From positions 1 to 64,000 of the forward strand of contig DASUAO010000020.1 of NCBI GenBank assembly GCA_035763745.1: a DNA stretch of 64,000 nucleotides. The letters are read 5' to 3'. Below, one piece after another: positions 32,586 to 40,888 of this stretch. Each line of letters opens with the position of its first letter. Within the stretch, counting starts at the first letter, position 1. The position numbers and the translations under genes are program-made. Source of the stretch: DASUAO01 sp035763745. GTDB lineage: Bacteria > Actinomycetota > Acidimicrobiia > IMCC26256 > PALSA-555. The notes below the pieces were generated by a model. It saw only the letters and a program-made list of their open reading frames with translations, had not been told where the DNA came from and did not search any database.

Positions 32586-32599
32586 TAGAACACGTTCTA
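32586..32599. promoter_or_regulatory. KstR-type operator
   Basis: TAGAACACGTTCTA is a perfect inverted repeat matching the TnnAACnnGTTnnA consensus of the cholesterol-catabolism repressor KstR. It lies 44 bp upstream of the two small membrane protein genes and overlaps their likely -10 region. KstR itself is not in the window. Confidence 0.7.
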
Positions 32600-32643
32600 G
32601 TTCTGATCCATTCCCCGGATCCGGAGCCGGGCCGACGCTCGGC

Positions 32644-33363
32644 TCAGTCCGGTCCGGCCCGCGCCACGTACACCGTGCTCGATGACGTCTCGCCAGTGTA
32701 GAAGTTGGGGAACGTCACCGTGTGGGCCACACAGGTGGAGAACACGGACTCGGCGGCGGCGACGAAGCCAGCGTCGGGTGAACCGTCGGACCACAACCCG
32801 AAGACGCCGTCCGGCCGCAGACGGGCCGCGAGGCGAGCGAGGCCCCGGGCTTCGTAGAACGGCGCATGGCTCGGATGCAGCAGATGGGTCGGGGTGTGAT
32901 CGATGTCGACGAGGATTGCGTCGGCCCGCTCGGGCTTGCCGGCCCCGAAAGGCGCACCGCACGCAACCATCGCGAAGAAGTCGCCGTGGATCAGATGGCA
33001 GCGATCGTCGGAGACGAGGTCGGCAGCGAAGGGGAGGAGATCCCGCTCCTGCCATTCGATGACCACGTCGAGCGCTTCCACGACGTGCACCGACCGGACG
33101 CGGGGATCGGCAAGTGCCGCTCGCGCCGTGTAGCCCAACCCGAGTCCGCCCACGACCACGTCGAGGTCCGCGCCGCCGATCTCCGCGAGCGCGAGCTCGG
33201 CCAGCTGGATCTCGGCCACCGTGAACAGGCTCGACATGAGGAACTCGTCGCCGAGCTTCACCTCGTAGACGTCGACCTCGAGCGTCGGCTCGAACCGACG
33301 ACGTACGGTGATGGTCCCCATCGCTGTCTCGCGCCGGTCGATCTCCTCGAAGCGAGCGCTCAT
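32644..33363 (-). CDS. Spermidine synthase-like SAM-binding protein
   Basis: A 239-residue protein of the spermidine synthase/SpeE-like superfamily. It has a Rossmann motif VVGGLGLGYTARAAL (about residues 68-82), an acidic strand VHVVEAL, and ILVDIDHTP near 149 in place of the aminopropyltransferase D(Y)xxD motif. Many such members are not polyamine enzymes. TAGTGT (33370-33375) lies 6 nt before the ATG at 33363, supporting the longer, leaderless start. It is divergent from the methyltransferase at 33424. Confidence 0.78.
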   Translation of the reverse strand: MSARFEEIDRRETAMGTITVRRRFEPTLEVDVYEVKLGDEFLMSSLFTVAEIQLAELALAEIGGADLDVVVGGLGLGYTARAALADPRVRSVHVVEALDVVIEWQERDLLPFAADLVSDDRCHLIHGDFFAMVACGAPFGAGKPERADAILVDIDHTPTHLLHPSHAPFYEARGLARLAARLRPDGVFGLWSDGSPDAGFVAAAESVFSTCVAHTVTFPNFYTGETSSSTVYVARAGPD

Positions 33364-33369
33364 GGGGCG

Positions 33370-33375
33370 ACACTA
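33370..33375 (-). promoter_or_regulatory. -10 box for the spermidine synthase-like gene
   Basis: TAGTGT on the minus strand ends 6 nt before the ATG, which supports the start at 33363 and a leaderless transcript. Confidence 0.45.
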
Positions 33376-33411
33376 CGACGACATCAACGCGCACCTGGCT
33401 CCCGGTTGTCG

Positions 33412-33417
33412 TAGGGT
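33412..33417 (+). promoter_or_regulatory. -10 box for the CFA-like methyltransferase
   Basis: TAGGGT ends 6 nt before the ATG at 33424, so this side of the divergent pair is leaderless as well. Confidence 0.5.
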
Positions 33418-33423
33418 TCCCCG

Positions 33424-34323
33424 ATGGCTGAACGCAAGGATCTCGAATTCACGTACTCGCTCATCGACCGGATCTTCCGCCTCAGCCTCGGGGAGCTGGC
33501 CGACTTCAGCGGCGCCAAGTACGACGGCGACTTCTCCCTCACGCTGGAGGAGGCGCAGCAGCGCAAGCGCGACTACGTCGCCGAGCAGGCGGGGATCGGG
33601 CCCGGGCGCCGAGTCCTCGACCTCGGATGTGGATGGGGTCCCATGCTCGACGAGGTGCGGAGCCGGGGTGGTGTCGGTGTCGGGGTGACGTTGTCGTCGG
33701 CGCAGGTGGCGGCGTGCCGCCGCAACGGTCTCGATGTGCACCTGGCCGACGCTCGCGAGCTCACCGCAGAGCAGTTCGGGACGTTCGACGCGGTGGTGAG
33801 CCTCGGTGCGTTCGAGCACTTCTGCTCGCCCGAGGAGTACGAGGCCGGGCGTCAGGAGGACATCTACCGTGAGCTGTTCGCCCGTGTCGCGAGTGTTCTC
33901 CCCGGCGGCGGTCGCTTCTTCCTCCAGACGATGGTGTTCGGTCGGAACATGATCCCCATCGACGAGGTCGACATCGACGCTCCTCGTGACTCCGATGCCT
34001 GGTACCTCGCGCTGCTGGGTCACCAGTTCCCCGGGTCCTGCCTCCCGTTCGGGCAGGAGCAGATCATCGAGACGGCAGATCCTCACTTCCGGCTCGTCTC
34101 GAGCGTGAGCGGTCGACTCGACTACATCGAGACGATCAGCCAATGGCGCAAGCGGTTCGCCGAGCCGAGCCTGCGGAAGAACCTGCTCAAGCTCCGGCTC
34201 GTGCCCCGCTGGCTCACCAGCAAGGACTTCCGCCTCGCGTTCACGTCGGGGGTGAGCCCCAACAGCGTGTGCTTCGAGCGCGAGCTCCTCGACCACTTCC
34301 GGCTCGTCCTCGAGAAGCGCTGA
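33424..34323 (+). CDS. Cyclopropane-fatty-acid synthase-like methyltransferase
   Basis: A 299-residue class I methyltransferase of the CFA synthase/mycolic acid methyltransferase type. VLDLGCGWGPM near residue 64 is motif I, and VVSLGAFEHFCSPEEY near 125 is the post-II segment that carries the carbonate-binding residues in relatives. An N-terminal EFTYSLIDRIFRLSLGE segment also fits. It probably modifies an unsaturated lipid acyl chain, but the mycolic-acid-specific loop is not evident, so the substrate is unclear. Confidence 0.83.
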   Translation: MAERKDLEFTYSLIDRIFRLSLGELADFSGAKYDGDFSLTLEEAQQRKRDYVAEQAGIGPGRRVLDLGCGWGPMLDEVRSRGGVGVGVTLSSAQVAACRRNGLDVHLADARELTAEQFGTFDAVVSLGAFEHFCSPEEYEAGRQEDIYRELFARVASVLPGGGRFFLQTMVFGRNMIPIDEVDIDAPRDSDAWYLALLGHQFPGSCLPFGQEQIIETADPHFRLVSSVSGRLDYIETISQWRKRFAEPSLRKNLLKLRLVPRWLTSKDFRLAFTSGVSPNSVCFERELLDHFRLVLEKR

Positions 34324-34471
34324 CGGAGAGCCCCACCCAAGGAGCTCGCCCATGCCCCACGCATGCGACGGTGAGTTCGGCGAACCGCGCCTGCGGAGGT
34401 TCGAGATCGGATGGCGCGCGGTCCGGGGCATCCCGGCCGACGTGTCTTGGCGACGACAGGAGCGACGTGTG

Positions 34472-35071
34472 ATGACCAGCGCGACCCGAGAGCTCGGTGA
34501 CACTCCACTGCGCAACGCGGGGGCAGTGCTGACGCAGTCCTGGTTTGCCCCGCTCGCAGTCCTCCTCGGGGTGTTCGACCTCCTGGCGAGCATCGCCGTT
34601 CTCTTCGACGACAGCAGCAAGATGCCGGGTCAGCTCGTCGGGCCGATCGTGATGACCGCACTCGCCCTCGGCTTGTTCACCGGGCTGCGGCTCCGCTGGC
34701 GCACCGGACGCGTGGACGCGCCCGGTCCCGAGGTCCTCGCAGACTCCCACCGCGTTCGCATCGGCGTGATCGCCGCGCTGCTGGCGCTCGCGTTCGCGTT
34801 GCTCACGGTCGGTGTCTCGACCGGAACCGCGACGGCGTACTTCGTCGCCCTCGGGCTCCTCGTCGGCGTCGCGGTGCTGTTCGGAGAAACCGCGCTCGTG
34901 AAAGCGCTGCGTACGAGGGACCTCGCCCATCGGGCGGGGCTCGCCGACGCGCTCATCGTTGCCGGAACCCTGCCCGCGCTTGCGTTCTTCTGGATGATCA
35001 TCCCGCCGCTGGTGGCACTCGCCGTGATCGGTGGGGTGCTCGGGACGAACCCGCGTCTCCGCGTCGCCTGA
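34472..35071 (+). CDS. Multi-pass membrane protein of unknown function
   Basis: A 199-residue protein with about five transmembrane segments (near residues 20-40, 55-72, 95-115, 120-138 and a long hydrophobic C-terminal stretch). No transporter, channel or enzyme motif is recognised. AGGAG 9 nt upstream supports ATG 34472. A longer in-frame start at 34352 also has AAGGAG 7 nt upstream and would add 40 residues rich in Arg and Trp; I think it less likely. The gene is convergent with the nucleosidase. Confidence 0.6.
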   Translation: MTSATRELGDTPLRNAGAVLTQSWFAPLAVLLGVFDLLASIAVLFDDSSKMPGQLVGPIVMTALALGLFTGLRLRWRTGRVDAPGPEVLADSHRVRIGVIAALLALAFALLTVGVSTGTATAYFVALGLLVGVAVLFGETALVKALRTRDLAHRAGLADALIVAGTLPALAFFWMIIPPLVALAVIGGVLGTNPRLRVA

Positions 35072-35125
35072 ACCGATCGACGGAACGGAACGCCGAACTC
35101 AGGCGGCGCTCTCGGCTGGCTTGGT

Positions 35126-35839
35126 TCACCAGGCGCTCCTCGCCGCATGGCGGATCGCGTCGATCGCGGCGTCGGCCGCCCGTTCGGTCGCGAGCTTCGA
35201 GCCCTTGGCCAAGCGCGCGAGGTGAGGGATCTTCCACGGCTTGCGGACGAGATACTTGAGGATCCCTTTGAGGTCCCCGCCGCCGTCGGCGCCGGCCATC
35301 TCGAGCACCTCTGCGTCGACGGTGTCGTCGTCGCCGCGGTCGCTGATCGCTCGGAACGCGGACCACGGCGCACCACGTGATTCGCAGACCGCGGCGATCG
35401 ACGCGGTCTCCATGTCGAACCCGACCACACCCGATTCGACGAAGCGCACGATGTCGGCGGGCGCGTAGCCGAACTGGTCGGACGTGATGATCGTTCCGCG
35501 CGGGATTCCGGTGCCCAGGAGGGAAGGACGGTAGGCCGCACCACCATCGCCGTCCAGCACGACCTCGGGGATCACGAGGTCCCCGATGTCGACGGTCGGC
35601 CCGACTCCGCCGGCGATCCCGACGACGATGACGTGGTCGATCTCGAACGCGTCGAGGACCTGCTCGGTGGAGGCGACAGCGGCGGCGGTCCCGATCCCGG
35701 TGATCGTCGCGACCACCTCGACGCCGTCGACGGTTGCCTCGTGGACCCTGAGCGCGCCGTGCTCGCGGCGTTGGAGGTCGAGCTTCCGGACGAGCGGTGC
35801 GAGCTCGGGCTTCATCGGCGCCATGAGAGCGATGCGCAT
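35126..35839 (-). CDS. MTA/SAH nucleosidase-like phosphorylase-superfamily protein
   Basis: A 237-residue nucleoside hydrolase of the PNP/UDP superfamily. It has the three key positions of MTA/SAH nucleosidase: an acid near residue 12 (MKPELAPL), the purine and ribose-binding FDMETASIAAV near 140, and RAISDRGDDD near 163 with the catalytic aspartate. GIAGGVG near 74 is the phosphate-site strand. The C-terminal 45 residues form a basic helix. It likely hydrolyses a purine thioribonucleoside. A cupin gene lies 10 bp upstream in the same direction. Confidence 0.82.
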   Translation of the reverse strand: MRIALMAPMKPELAPLVRKLDLQRREHGALRVHEATVDGVEVVATITGIGTAAAVASTEQVLDAFEIDHVIVVGIAGGVGPTVDIGDLVIPEVVLDGDGGAAYRPSLLGTGIPRGTIITSDQFGYAPADIVRFVESGVVGFDMETASIAAVCESRGAPWSAFRAISDRGDDDTVDAEVLEMAGADGGGDLKGILKYLVRKPWKIPHLARLAKGSKLATERAADAAIDAIRHAARSAW

Positions 35840-35849
35840 GTCGCCTCCG

Positions 35850-36230
35850 TCAATGCGTCGTGTAGTCGATGACCCCGGCGTCCTTCGTCCCCACTGCGAA
35901 GCAAAAGCAGTGGATCGGGTCGTCGCCGATGGTCTCGAGGCTGTGGACCGCGTCCGGGGGGATGTAGACCAGATCGCCGGGCCCGATCTCGCGTCGCTCG
36001 TCGGAGACGACCATGGTTCCGGCGCCCCGCATCACGAAGTAGAACTCGTGGGTGGGATGCGTGTGCGGGAAGACCGCCGCACCCGGTGCCACCTCGAACT
36101 CGTTGGCGAGCTCCAGGTAACCGCCGTCGGTCAGGTCCTTCATCTCGCGGGGTCGGATCATCCACCAGACCGGCACCGTGCCGTTGTGCTCGACCTCGGG
36201 CTCGACCTCGGCGATCGACCGTACGTCCAC
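35850..36230 (-). CDS. Cupin-domain protein
   Basis: A 126-residue single cupin. Motif 1 reads HTHPTHEFYFVMRGAG (about residues 55-70), supplying two histidines and a glutamate to a metal site, and motif 2 reads PPDAVHSLETIGDDP near 93-107. The GTG at 36230 has GGGGAGG about 9 nt upstream. It ends 10 bp before the nucleosidase start, so the two are probably one operon. The reaction is unknown. Confidence 0.85.
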   Translation of the reverse strand: MDVRSIAEVEPEVEHNGTVPVWWMIRPREMKDLTDGGYLELANEFEVAPGAAVFPHTHPTHEFYFVMRGAGTMVVSDERREIGPGDLVYIPPDAVHSLETIGDDPIHCFCFAVGTKDAGVIDYTTH

Positions 36231-36359
36231 CTTTGGATCCTCCCCGGGAAGTCCACTCGCTCAGGGGCCGAGCATGCCCCAGAACGCGTTCACTCGGCAC
36301 CTCCCTTCCACCGCGCCAGGCCGGGTTCAGGTCGGGGAGCGCATGCTCTTCCAAGTGGC

Positions 36360-36581
36360 GACGATGCCACCGGGCCCCCGATCACCGGACTCGCGCTCGA
36401 TCGTGCCCGCGCCGCCGCGCTCGACCGCGTCGGTGAAGGGACGGTGACCGGTACCGAGATCGACGACGAGGAGAGCTCCTACGAGATCGAGGTCCGGCGC
36501 GCCGACGGTGCTCAGGTCGATGTCCAGCTCGACCGATCGTTCGACGTCGTCGGCGAGAAGGCCGACCGCGAAGGAGGCTGA
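36360..36581 (+). pseudogene. PepSY-domain C-terminal remnant
   Basis: About 70 codons encode a PepSY-like module: ITGLALDRARAAALDRVGEG, then YEIEVRRADGAQVDVQLD and a final FDVVGEKADREGG. No ATG, GTG or TTG occurs in this frame upstream to the cupin promoter, and there is no signal peptide. It is therefore a decayed or frameshifted gene. The rest of the 36231-36616 stretch has no other gene. Confidence 0.5.
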
Positions 36582-36616
36582 GTCGATCCGCTGCGCGCTC
36601 GGGGCCGACTGTGGTC

Positions 36617-37285
36617 CTAGCCGTGGGAGATCGGGGGGTCCGTCGGGATCGGCTCGAGACCGAGCGCGGCCCGTCCGGCGTTCATCGCGGCCATCTCCTG
36701 GCGCTGGACGCGTGCCATGGCTCGCGCCAGGAGGGCCACGCGTGCGTTCTTCCCGAGCGCGGCCGCCTCGTCGGCCATCGCGACGCCCGCCGCGTGGTGC
36801 CGGATCATCAGCTCGGAGAACAGGTCGTCGGCCGACAGCTCGCGCGCTGCCCCGAGCTCGGCGATCTGGTCGGCCCTCGCCATCCCGGGCATCCGCTGCG
36901 TCCGGATCGGCCGCCCCATCCACTCCATCGAGACGCCGTCGCCGATCGTCTCGTGCTCGTCGACCTCGGCCAGGAGCGAGTTCATCTGCGCGACCTCCTG
37001 GCTCTGCTCGATCACGATCTCCCGCGCGTAGTGGCCCATCGGGCCGTCGCCCCTTGCCTGGAGGTACTCGAAGCCGAGCGTGATCGCACCCGAGTGGTGC
37101 TGGACCATGTCGTCGAGGAAGCCGACATCGGCATCGTTGAACGATGGGGCGCCGTCGCGTGCCACGAGCCACCCGCCGACTGCACCCGCGAAGACGAGCA
37201 CGAACCCGGCGAGCGCGAGCCCCAACCGGCCGGGTCGCCAGGCCGTGGCGTCGGCGTCGGGCTCTGCTCCGCTCGGGTCGTTCAC
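36617..37285 (-). CDS. DUF305 family membrane-anchored protein
   Basis: A 222-residue protein with a transmembrane anchor (about residues 20-42) followed by an extracytoplasmic DUF305 domain. That domain has the repeated metal-linked MVQHHSGAI (near 59) and MIRHHAAGVAMA (near 160) motifs, plus regular methionine-rich helices. DUF305 proteins are linked to copper or metal handling and other surface roles; no partner is visible here. GTG start at 37285. The PepSY remnant lies just beyond its 3' end on the other strand. Confidence 0.85.
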   Translation of the reverse strand: MNDPSGAEPDADATAWRPGRLGLALAGFVLVFAGAVGGWLVARDGAPSFNDADVGFLDDMVQHHSGAITLGFEYLQARGDGPMGHYAREIVIEQSQEVAQMNSLLAEVDEHETIGDGVSMEWMGRPIRTQRMPGMARADQIAELGAARELSADDLFSELMIRHHAAGVAMADEAAALGKNARVALLARAMARVQRQEMAAMNAGRAALGLEPIPTDPPISHG

Positions 37286-37368
37286 TCGGGGATCACCTTC
37301 TGCGGGCTCGTCGGGCGGCGCCGGGGACGGTCATCGGGACTTTCGGGATGTGAGGAGAGCACGCGACG

Positions 37369-37923
37369 TTACCTTGACGATGTCGTGTGTTCGGCCGCGA
37401 GCGAGGCGGCGAGCTCCGCGCCCCACTCGCGCGCGTGCTTCGCCTCGTCAGGCTCGAGCTCGGTCTCCGTGGTGATCAGGAACGAGTGTGGCTCCGCGAC
37501 CTGGTGGCAGCGGAGCTTCCGGAGCCGACGGGCGATTCCCTTCGACGCGCGGCCGGTGAGCGCGACCGGTAGGTCGATCCGTGTGTCGAACGCCGCCGCG
37601 CTCGTGTCGAGTCGGTGGAGTGAGTCGAACCACTCGCGTAGCCCGGGACCCTCCGCGTCGGGATCCAGCGTGAGCCCGCTGTCGGGCTCGTTGGCCTGGC
37701 GGACCGCGTCTTCGCGGGTGGACTCCCGGCTCATGCCGTGGGCGTGGGTCGGTCCACCGACCACGAGGAGGTCGGCCCCGGGTGCGAGTGCGGCATCGGC
37801 TTCGTGGACGGAGACGACGACGACCTCGTCGATTCCGGTCGCGTCGCGGAGCCCGTCGCCGATCGCGTCGGCGATCAGATGGGTGTTGCCGTACATCGAC
37901 TCGTAGACCACCACCGCTCGCAT
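37369..37923 (-). CDS. Flavodoxin-like protein
   Basis: A 184-residue flavodoxin. The phosphate-binding loop is YESMYGNTHLIADAI (about residues 7-21) and the isoalloxazine loop is VVGGPTHAHGMSRE (near 57). A C-terminal helical extension follows, giving a fold like flavodoxin/NADPH-reductase FMN proteins. GAGGAG about 6 nt upstream fixes the ATG at 37923. It is divergent from the SDR at 38141. Redox partners are not obvious, but orphan P450s occur in the window. Confidence 0.87.
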   Translation of the reverse strand: MRAVVVYESMYGNTHLIADAIGDGLRDATGIDEVVVVSVHEADAALAPGADLLVVGGPTHAHGMSRESTREDAVRQANEPDSGLTLDPDAEGPGLREWFDSLHRLDTSAAAFDTRIDLPVALTGRASKGIARRLRKLRCHQVAEPHSFLITTETELEPDEAKHAREWGAELAASLAAEHTTSSR

Positions 37924-38140
37924 GTCGATCTCCTCGCTCGGCGATCCTCGTGGCGAACGTACGTCCGAAGGATCGGAGTTCGTAGGGCCCAAGGTCACCC
38001 GCCGGGGTTCCCTCGGACCTTCTGCGGTCCGGTCGGCCGATCCGACGAAGTCGATGCGTCCCTCACCTACCTATGGCAGGGTGAGAGACGCAGGTCGACG
38101 GTCACGGGCGCGACCGCACCCACGAAGAGGGGTCACGGAC

Positions 38141-39028
38141 GTGAATCCTGTACCGGGCCGGCGGTCCCGTTCCGGACCGCCCGACCACGAGGTCGCGATC
38201 GTCACGGGCGGTGCGTCGGGGATCGGTCGTTCCGTCGCGTCCGAGCTGTTCCGCGGAGGTGCTCACGTATTGCTCGCGGACGTCGACTTCGCCGCCGCGA
38301 CCGCGACGGCCGACGCACTGCGCGGGGATGCGACCGACGGGGGCGGCTCGGTCGCTGCCACAGCTCTCGACGTGCGCGACCTCGCCGCGGTTCACGCCCT
38401 CGTCGATGATGTCATCACGAGGTATGGCCGCCTCGACTACCTGTTCAACAACGCGGGGATCTCGATGGGGGGCCTGTCCCACGAGATGGACGCGGCCGCA
38501 TGGGGACGCACCATCGACGTGAACCTCGGCGGCGCGGTCAACGGCGTCCTCGCGGCGTACCCGCGCATGATCGATCAGGGCTTCGGGCACATCGTGAACA
38601 CCGCGTCGGCGGCGGGGCTCGCCCCGACGGTGATGGCGCTCGCCTACGCGACGACGAAGCATGCGGTGGTCGGGCTGAGCACGACCCTTCGACCCGAGGC
38701 TGCGCTCCACGGAGTTCGCGTGAGCGCGCTCTGTCCGGGCGCAGTGGACACGCCGATCCTGGACCACGAGGACCTCGCCGATCTCCCGTCCCGACCCAGG
38801 AGCCTCACGGGGCGCGAGTACATGGCCATGGTGGGACTGAAGCCCATGTCGCCCGACGTGTTCGCGCGGCGGGCGTTGCGCGGCGTCCGCCGGAACCGGG
38901 CCGTGATCGTCGTGCCGGGCAATGTACGGGCGCTCTGGTACTTGCAGAGGATCGCGCCCTGGCTCGTCGAGCGGGTCGGTCGGCGGACCGCGCGCCGGAT
39001 CATGGAGCGAAGTGGCGAGTTCTCCTGA
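38141..39028 (+). CDS. Short-chain dehydrogenase
   Basis: A 295-residue SDR with TGGASGIGRSV (about residues 22-32), NNAGIS near 103, a NTASAAG serine strand near 153 and the catalytic YATTK near 168. An extended C-terminus of about 60 residues, YLQRIAPWLVERVGRRTARR, is basic and amphipathic. AGAGGGG lies upstream of the GTG at 38141. It converges with the agmatine deiminase. Lipid-type substrate likely; no specific one can be named. Confidence 0.87.
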   Translation: MNPVPGRRSRSGPPDHEVAIVTGGASGIGRSVASELFRGGAHVLLADVDFAAATATADALRGDATDGGGSVAATALDVRDLAAVHALVDDVITRYGRLDYLFNNAGISMGGLSHEMDAAAWGRTIDVNLGGAVNGVLAAYPRMIDQGFGHIVNTASAAGLAPTVMALAYATTKHAVVGLSTTLRPEAALHGVRVSALCPGAVDTPILDHEDLADLPSRPRSLTGREYMAMVGLKPMSPDVFARRALRGVRRNRAVIVVPGNVRALWYLQRIAPWLVERVGRRTARRIMERSGEFS

Positions 39029-40042
39029 TCAGCGGGCCGAGGCGGGCTGCTGCTGCGTGATGCAGTGGATGCCGCCGCCGCACTCGAACATGGGTCGGGC
39101 GTCGACACGCTCGACCGTGCGCCCGGGGAAGACGGTGCCGAGCATCTGGCATGCCGCGTCGTCGTACTCGTCGACGCCGACGGTCCCCACCAGCACGAAG
39201 CCGTTGCCCACGGTGAAGTTGACGTAGCTCCAGTCTCCCGGCCGCCCCGGCGACGCGGACACTGGTGGTGCGGTGAGCAGGACCACCTCGAAGCCCGCGG
39301 CGCGCAGGATCGCGGCGTTCTCCTCCGCCACGGCGTGGTCCGGCGACGTCGGGTCCGGCTGGCGGTGGGCGACGACGACGCCCGGCCGTACGAAGGCCGC
39401 GAGCAGGTCGACGTGACCGCGAGTCCCCATCTCCTCGTAGTCGGCGGCGAGCCCACGGGGCAGCCAGATCGCGCGTGTCGTCCCCAGCATCCGCCCGAGC
39501 TCGGCCTCGATGGATGCCTTGGACGCGCCCGGGTTCCGATCGGGGTCGAGCTGCACCGTCTCGGTGAGGATCACGGTGCCTTCGCCGTCGACGTGGATCG
39601 CCCCGCCCTCGTTCACGAGCTCGGAGGCGAACCGGCGCGCGCCGGAACGTTCGATGATGGTCCCGGCGATCCGGGAATCGTGTTCCCACGATGCCCAGTG
39701 CTGGGCACCCCAGCCGTTGAACACCCAGTCGACGGCTCCGAGTGAGCCCTCCGAGTCGAGGAGGAACGTCGGGCCGCTGTCACGCATCCACGCATCGTCG
39801 ATCGGGGCGGCGACGATCTCGACCCCCGCATCGAGCGCGGCTCGCGCGGACGTGACCTGGTCGGAGTTCGCCACCACGGTCACCGGCTCGTACCGGACGA
39901 TCGTGTTCGCGACCTGTGCCCATGCGTGCCGGGCGCGATCGAGATCGGCGAAGTAGTCGGCGCACGGCCACGCCATCCACGTGCGCGCATGGGGCGCCCA
40001 CTCGGGAGGCATGCGGAATCCAGCCTCCCGCGGCGTCGCCAT
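39029..40042 (-). CDS. aguA: Agmatine deiminase / peptidylarginine deiminase family
   Basis: A 337-residue guanidino-modifying enzyme. It has the WMRDSGPT motif (near residue 86), NEGGAIHVDGEG near 144, GHVDLLAAF near 204, and the catalytic cysteine in GGGIHCITQQQPA near 330. The usual product is N-carbamoylputrescine from agmatine; bacterial peptidylarginine deiminases share all of these. TACCCT (40049-40054) lies 6 nt upstream. No carbamoylputrescine amidase is adjacent, so the polyamine role is an inference. Confidence 0.88.
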   Translation of the reverse strand: MATPREAGFRMPPEWAPHARTWMAWPCADYFADLDRARHAWAQVANTIVRYEPVTVVANSDQVTSARAALDAGVEIVAAPIDDAWMRDSGPTFLLDSEGSLGAVDWVFNGWGAQHWASWEHDSRIAGTIIERSGARRFASELVNEGGAIHVDGEGTVILTETVQLDPDRNPGASKASIEAELGRMLGTTRAIWLPRGLAADYEEMGTRGHVDLLAAFVRPGVVVAHRQPDPTSPDHAVAEENAAILRAAGFEVVLLTAPPVSASPGRPGDWSYVNFTVGNGFVLVGTVGVDEYDDAACQMLGTVFPGRTVERVDARPMFECGGGIHCITQQQPASAR

Positions 40043-40048
40043 CGCCGG

Positions 40049-40054
40049 AGGGTA
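40049..40054 (-). promoter_or_regulatory. -10 box for the agmatine deiminase gene
   Basis: TACCCT on the minus strand ends 6 nt before the ATG at 40042, consistent with a leaderless start. Confidence 0.45.
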
Positions 40055-40086
40055 CCGTCTGCCCGAGGTCGACCCGGAGGTGTGTG

Positions 40087-40884
40087 GTGGCAGGAACTGT
40101 GATGCTCGAGCCGCTCGACGACCACGTCGTGCTCATCACGATGAACCGCCCGGACCGACTCAATGCGATGAGCTTCGAGTTCGCCGGAGACCTGCACGAC
40201 GCCATCGACGAGATCGCGCGGGACGCCGGCTGCAAGGTTGCGATCCTCACCGGCGCCGGACGGGGTTTCTGTGCCGGCCTCGACTTGCGCGACTTCGGCA
40301 CGCCACCGAGCCCCGGCGAGCATGCCCAGGCCCGGGTCGGCGTCGGCGGTCAGGAGTTCCTCGCCAACTTGATGATCGGGCTCCGGGCGCTTCCCCAGAT
40401 CGTGATCGCGGCGGTCAACGGACCGGCGTTCGGTGGAGGACTCGCACTCGCGTGTGCGGCCGACATCCGCATCGCGTCCGACGAGGCCCGCTTCTGCTCG
40501 GCGTTCATCCGCACCGGCCTCAGCGGGACCGATGTCGGCATCAGCTACCTGCTGCCGCAGATCATCGGAGGCGGTCGAGCGTTCGAGCTGATCGCGACCG
40601 GACGGGAGATCGACGCGACGGAGGCCGAACGGATCGGGCTGGTCACCCGCGTGACGGCGCCGAGCGCCCTGCTCGACGGGGCACGCGCCGTTGCCACGAC
40701 GTTGGCCGGCTACACGACGACCGGACTCACGTTGACCAAGGAGGCGTTCTGGCACAACGTTGCCAGCCCGAGCCTCGCGGGCGCGATCGCGCTCGAGAAC
40801 CGCAACCAACGCATCGCGGCCGACACCCCCGAAGTACGCGAGTACATGGCCTCGTACGCGCAGCGTCACCGCGCGACGTCCTGA
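40087..40884 (+). CDS. Enoyl-CoA hydratase/isomerase (crotonase family)
   Basis: A 265-residue crotonase with VVLITMNRPDRLNAMS, GAGRGFCAGLDL (near residue 62), the GGGLALACAADIRI strand near 118 and SAFIRTGLSGTDVGIS near 138. In this branch the first glutamate of the crotonase pair is replaced (ALACAAD) and the second (FIRTGL) is also absent, so the chemistry may differ from hydration. GGAGG about 6 nt upstream supports GTG 40087. It is divergent from the agmatine deiminase. Confidence 0.87.
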   Translation: MAGTVMLEPLDDHVVLITMNRPDRLNAMSFEFAGDLHDAIDEIARDAGCKVAILTGAGRGFCAGLDLRDFGTPPSPGEHAQARVGVGGQEFLANLMIGLRALPQIVIAAVNGPAFGGGLALACAADIRIASDEARFCSAFIRTGLSGTDVGISYLLPQIIGGGRAFELIATGREIDATEAERIGLVTRVTAPSALLDGARAVATTLAGYTTTGLTLTKEAFWHNVASPSLAGAIALENRNQRIAADTPEVREYMASYAQRHRATS

Positions 40885-40888
40885 GCGG

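Noticed and set aside
34352..34471. N-terminal extension of the membrane protein at 34472
   Set aside because: It has a good Shine-Dalgarno, but the 40 residues are Arg/Trp-rich and unlike a membrane-protein N-terminus; kept only as an alternative start.
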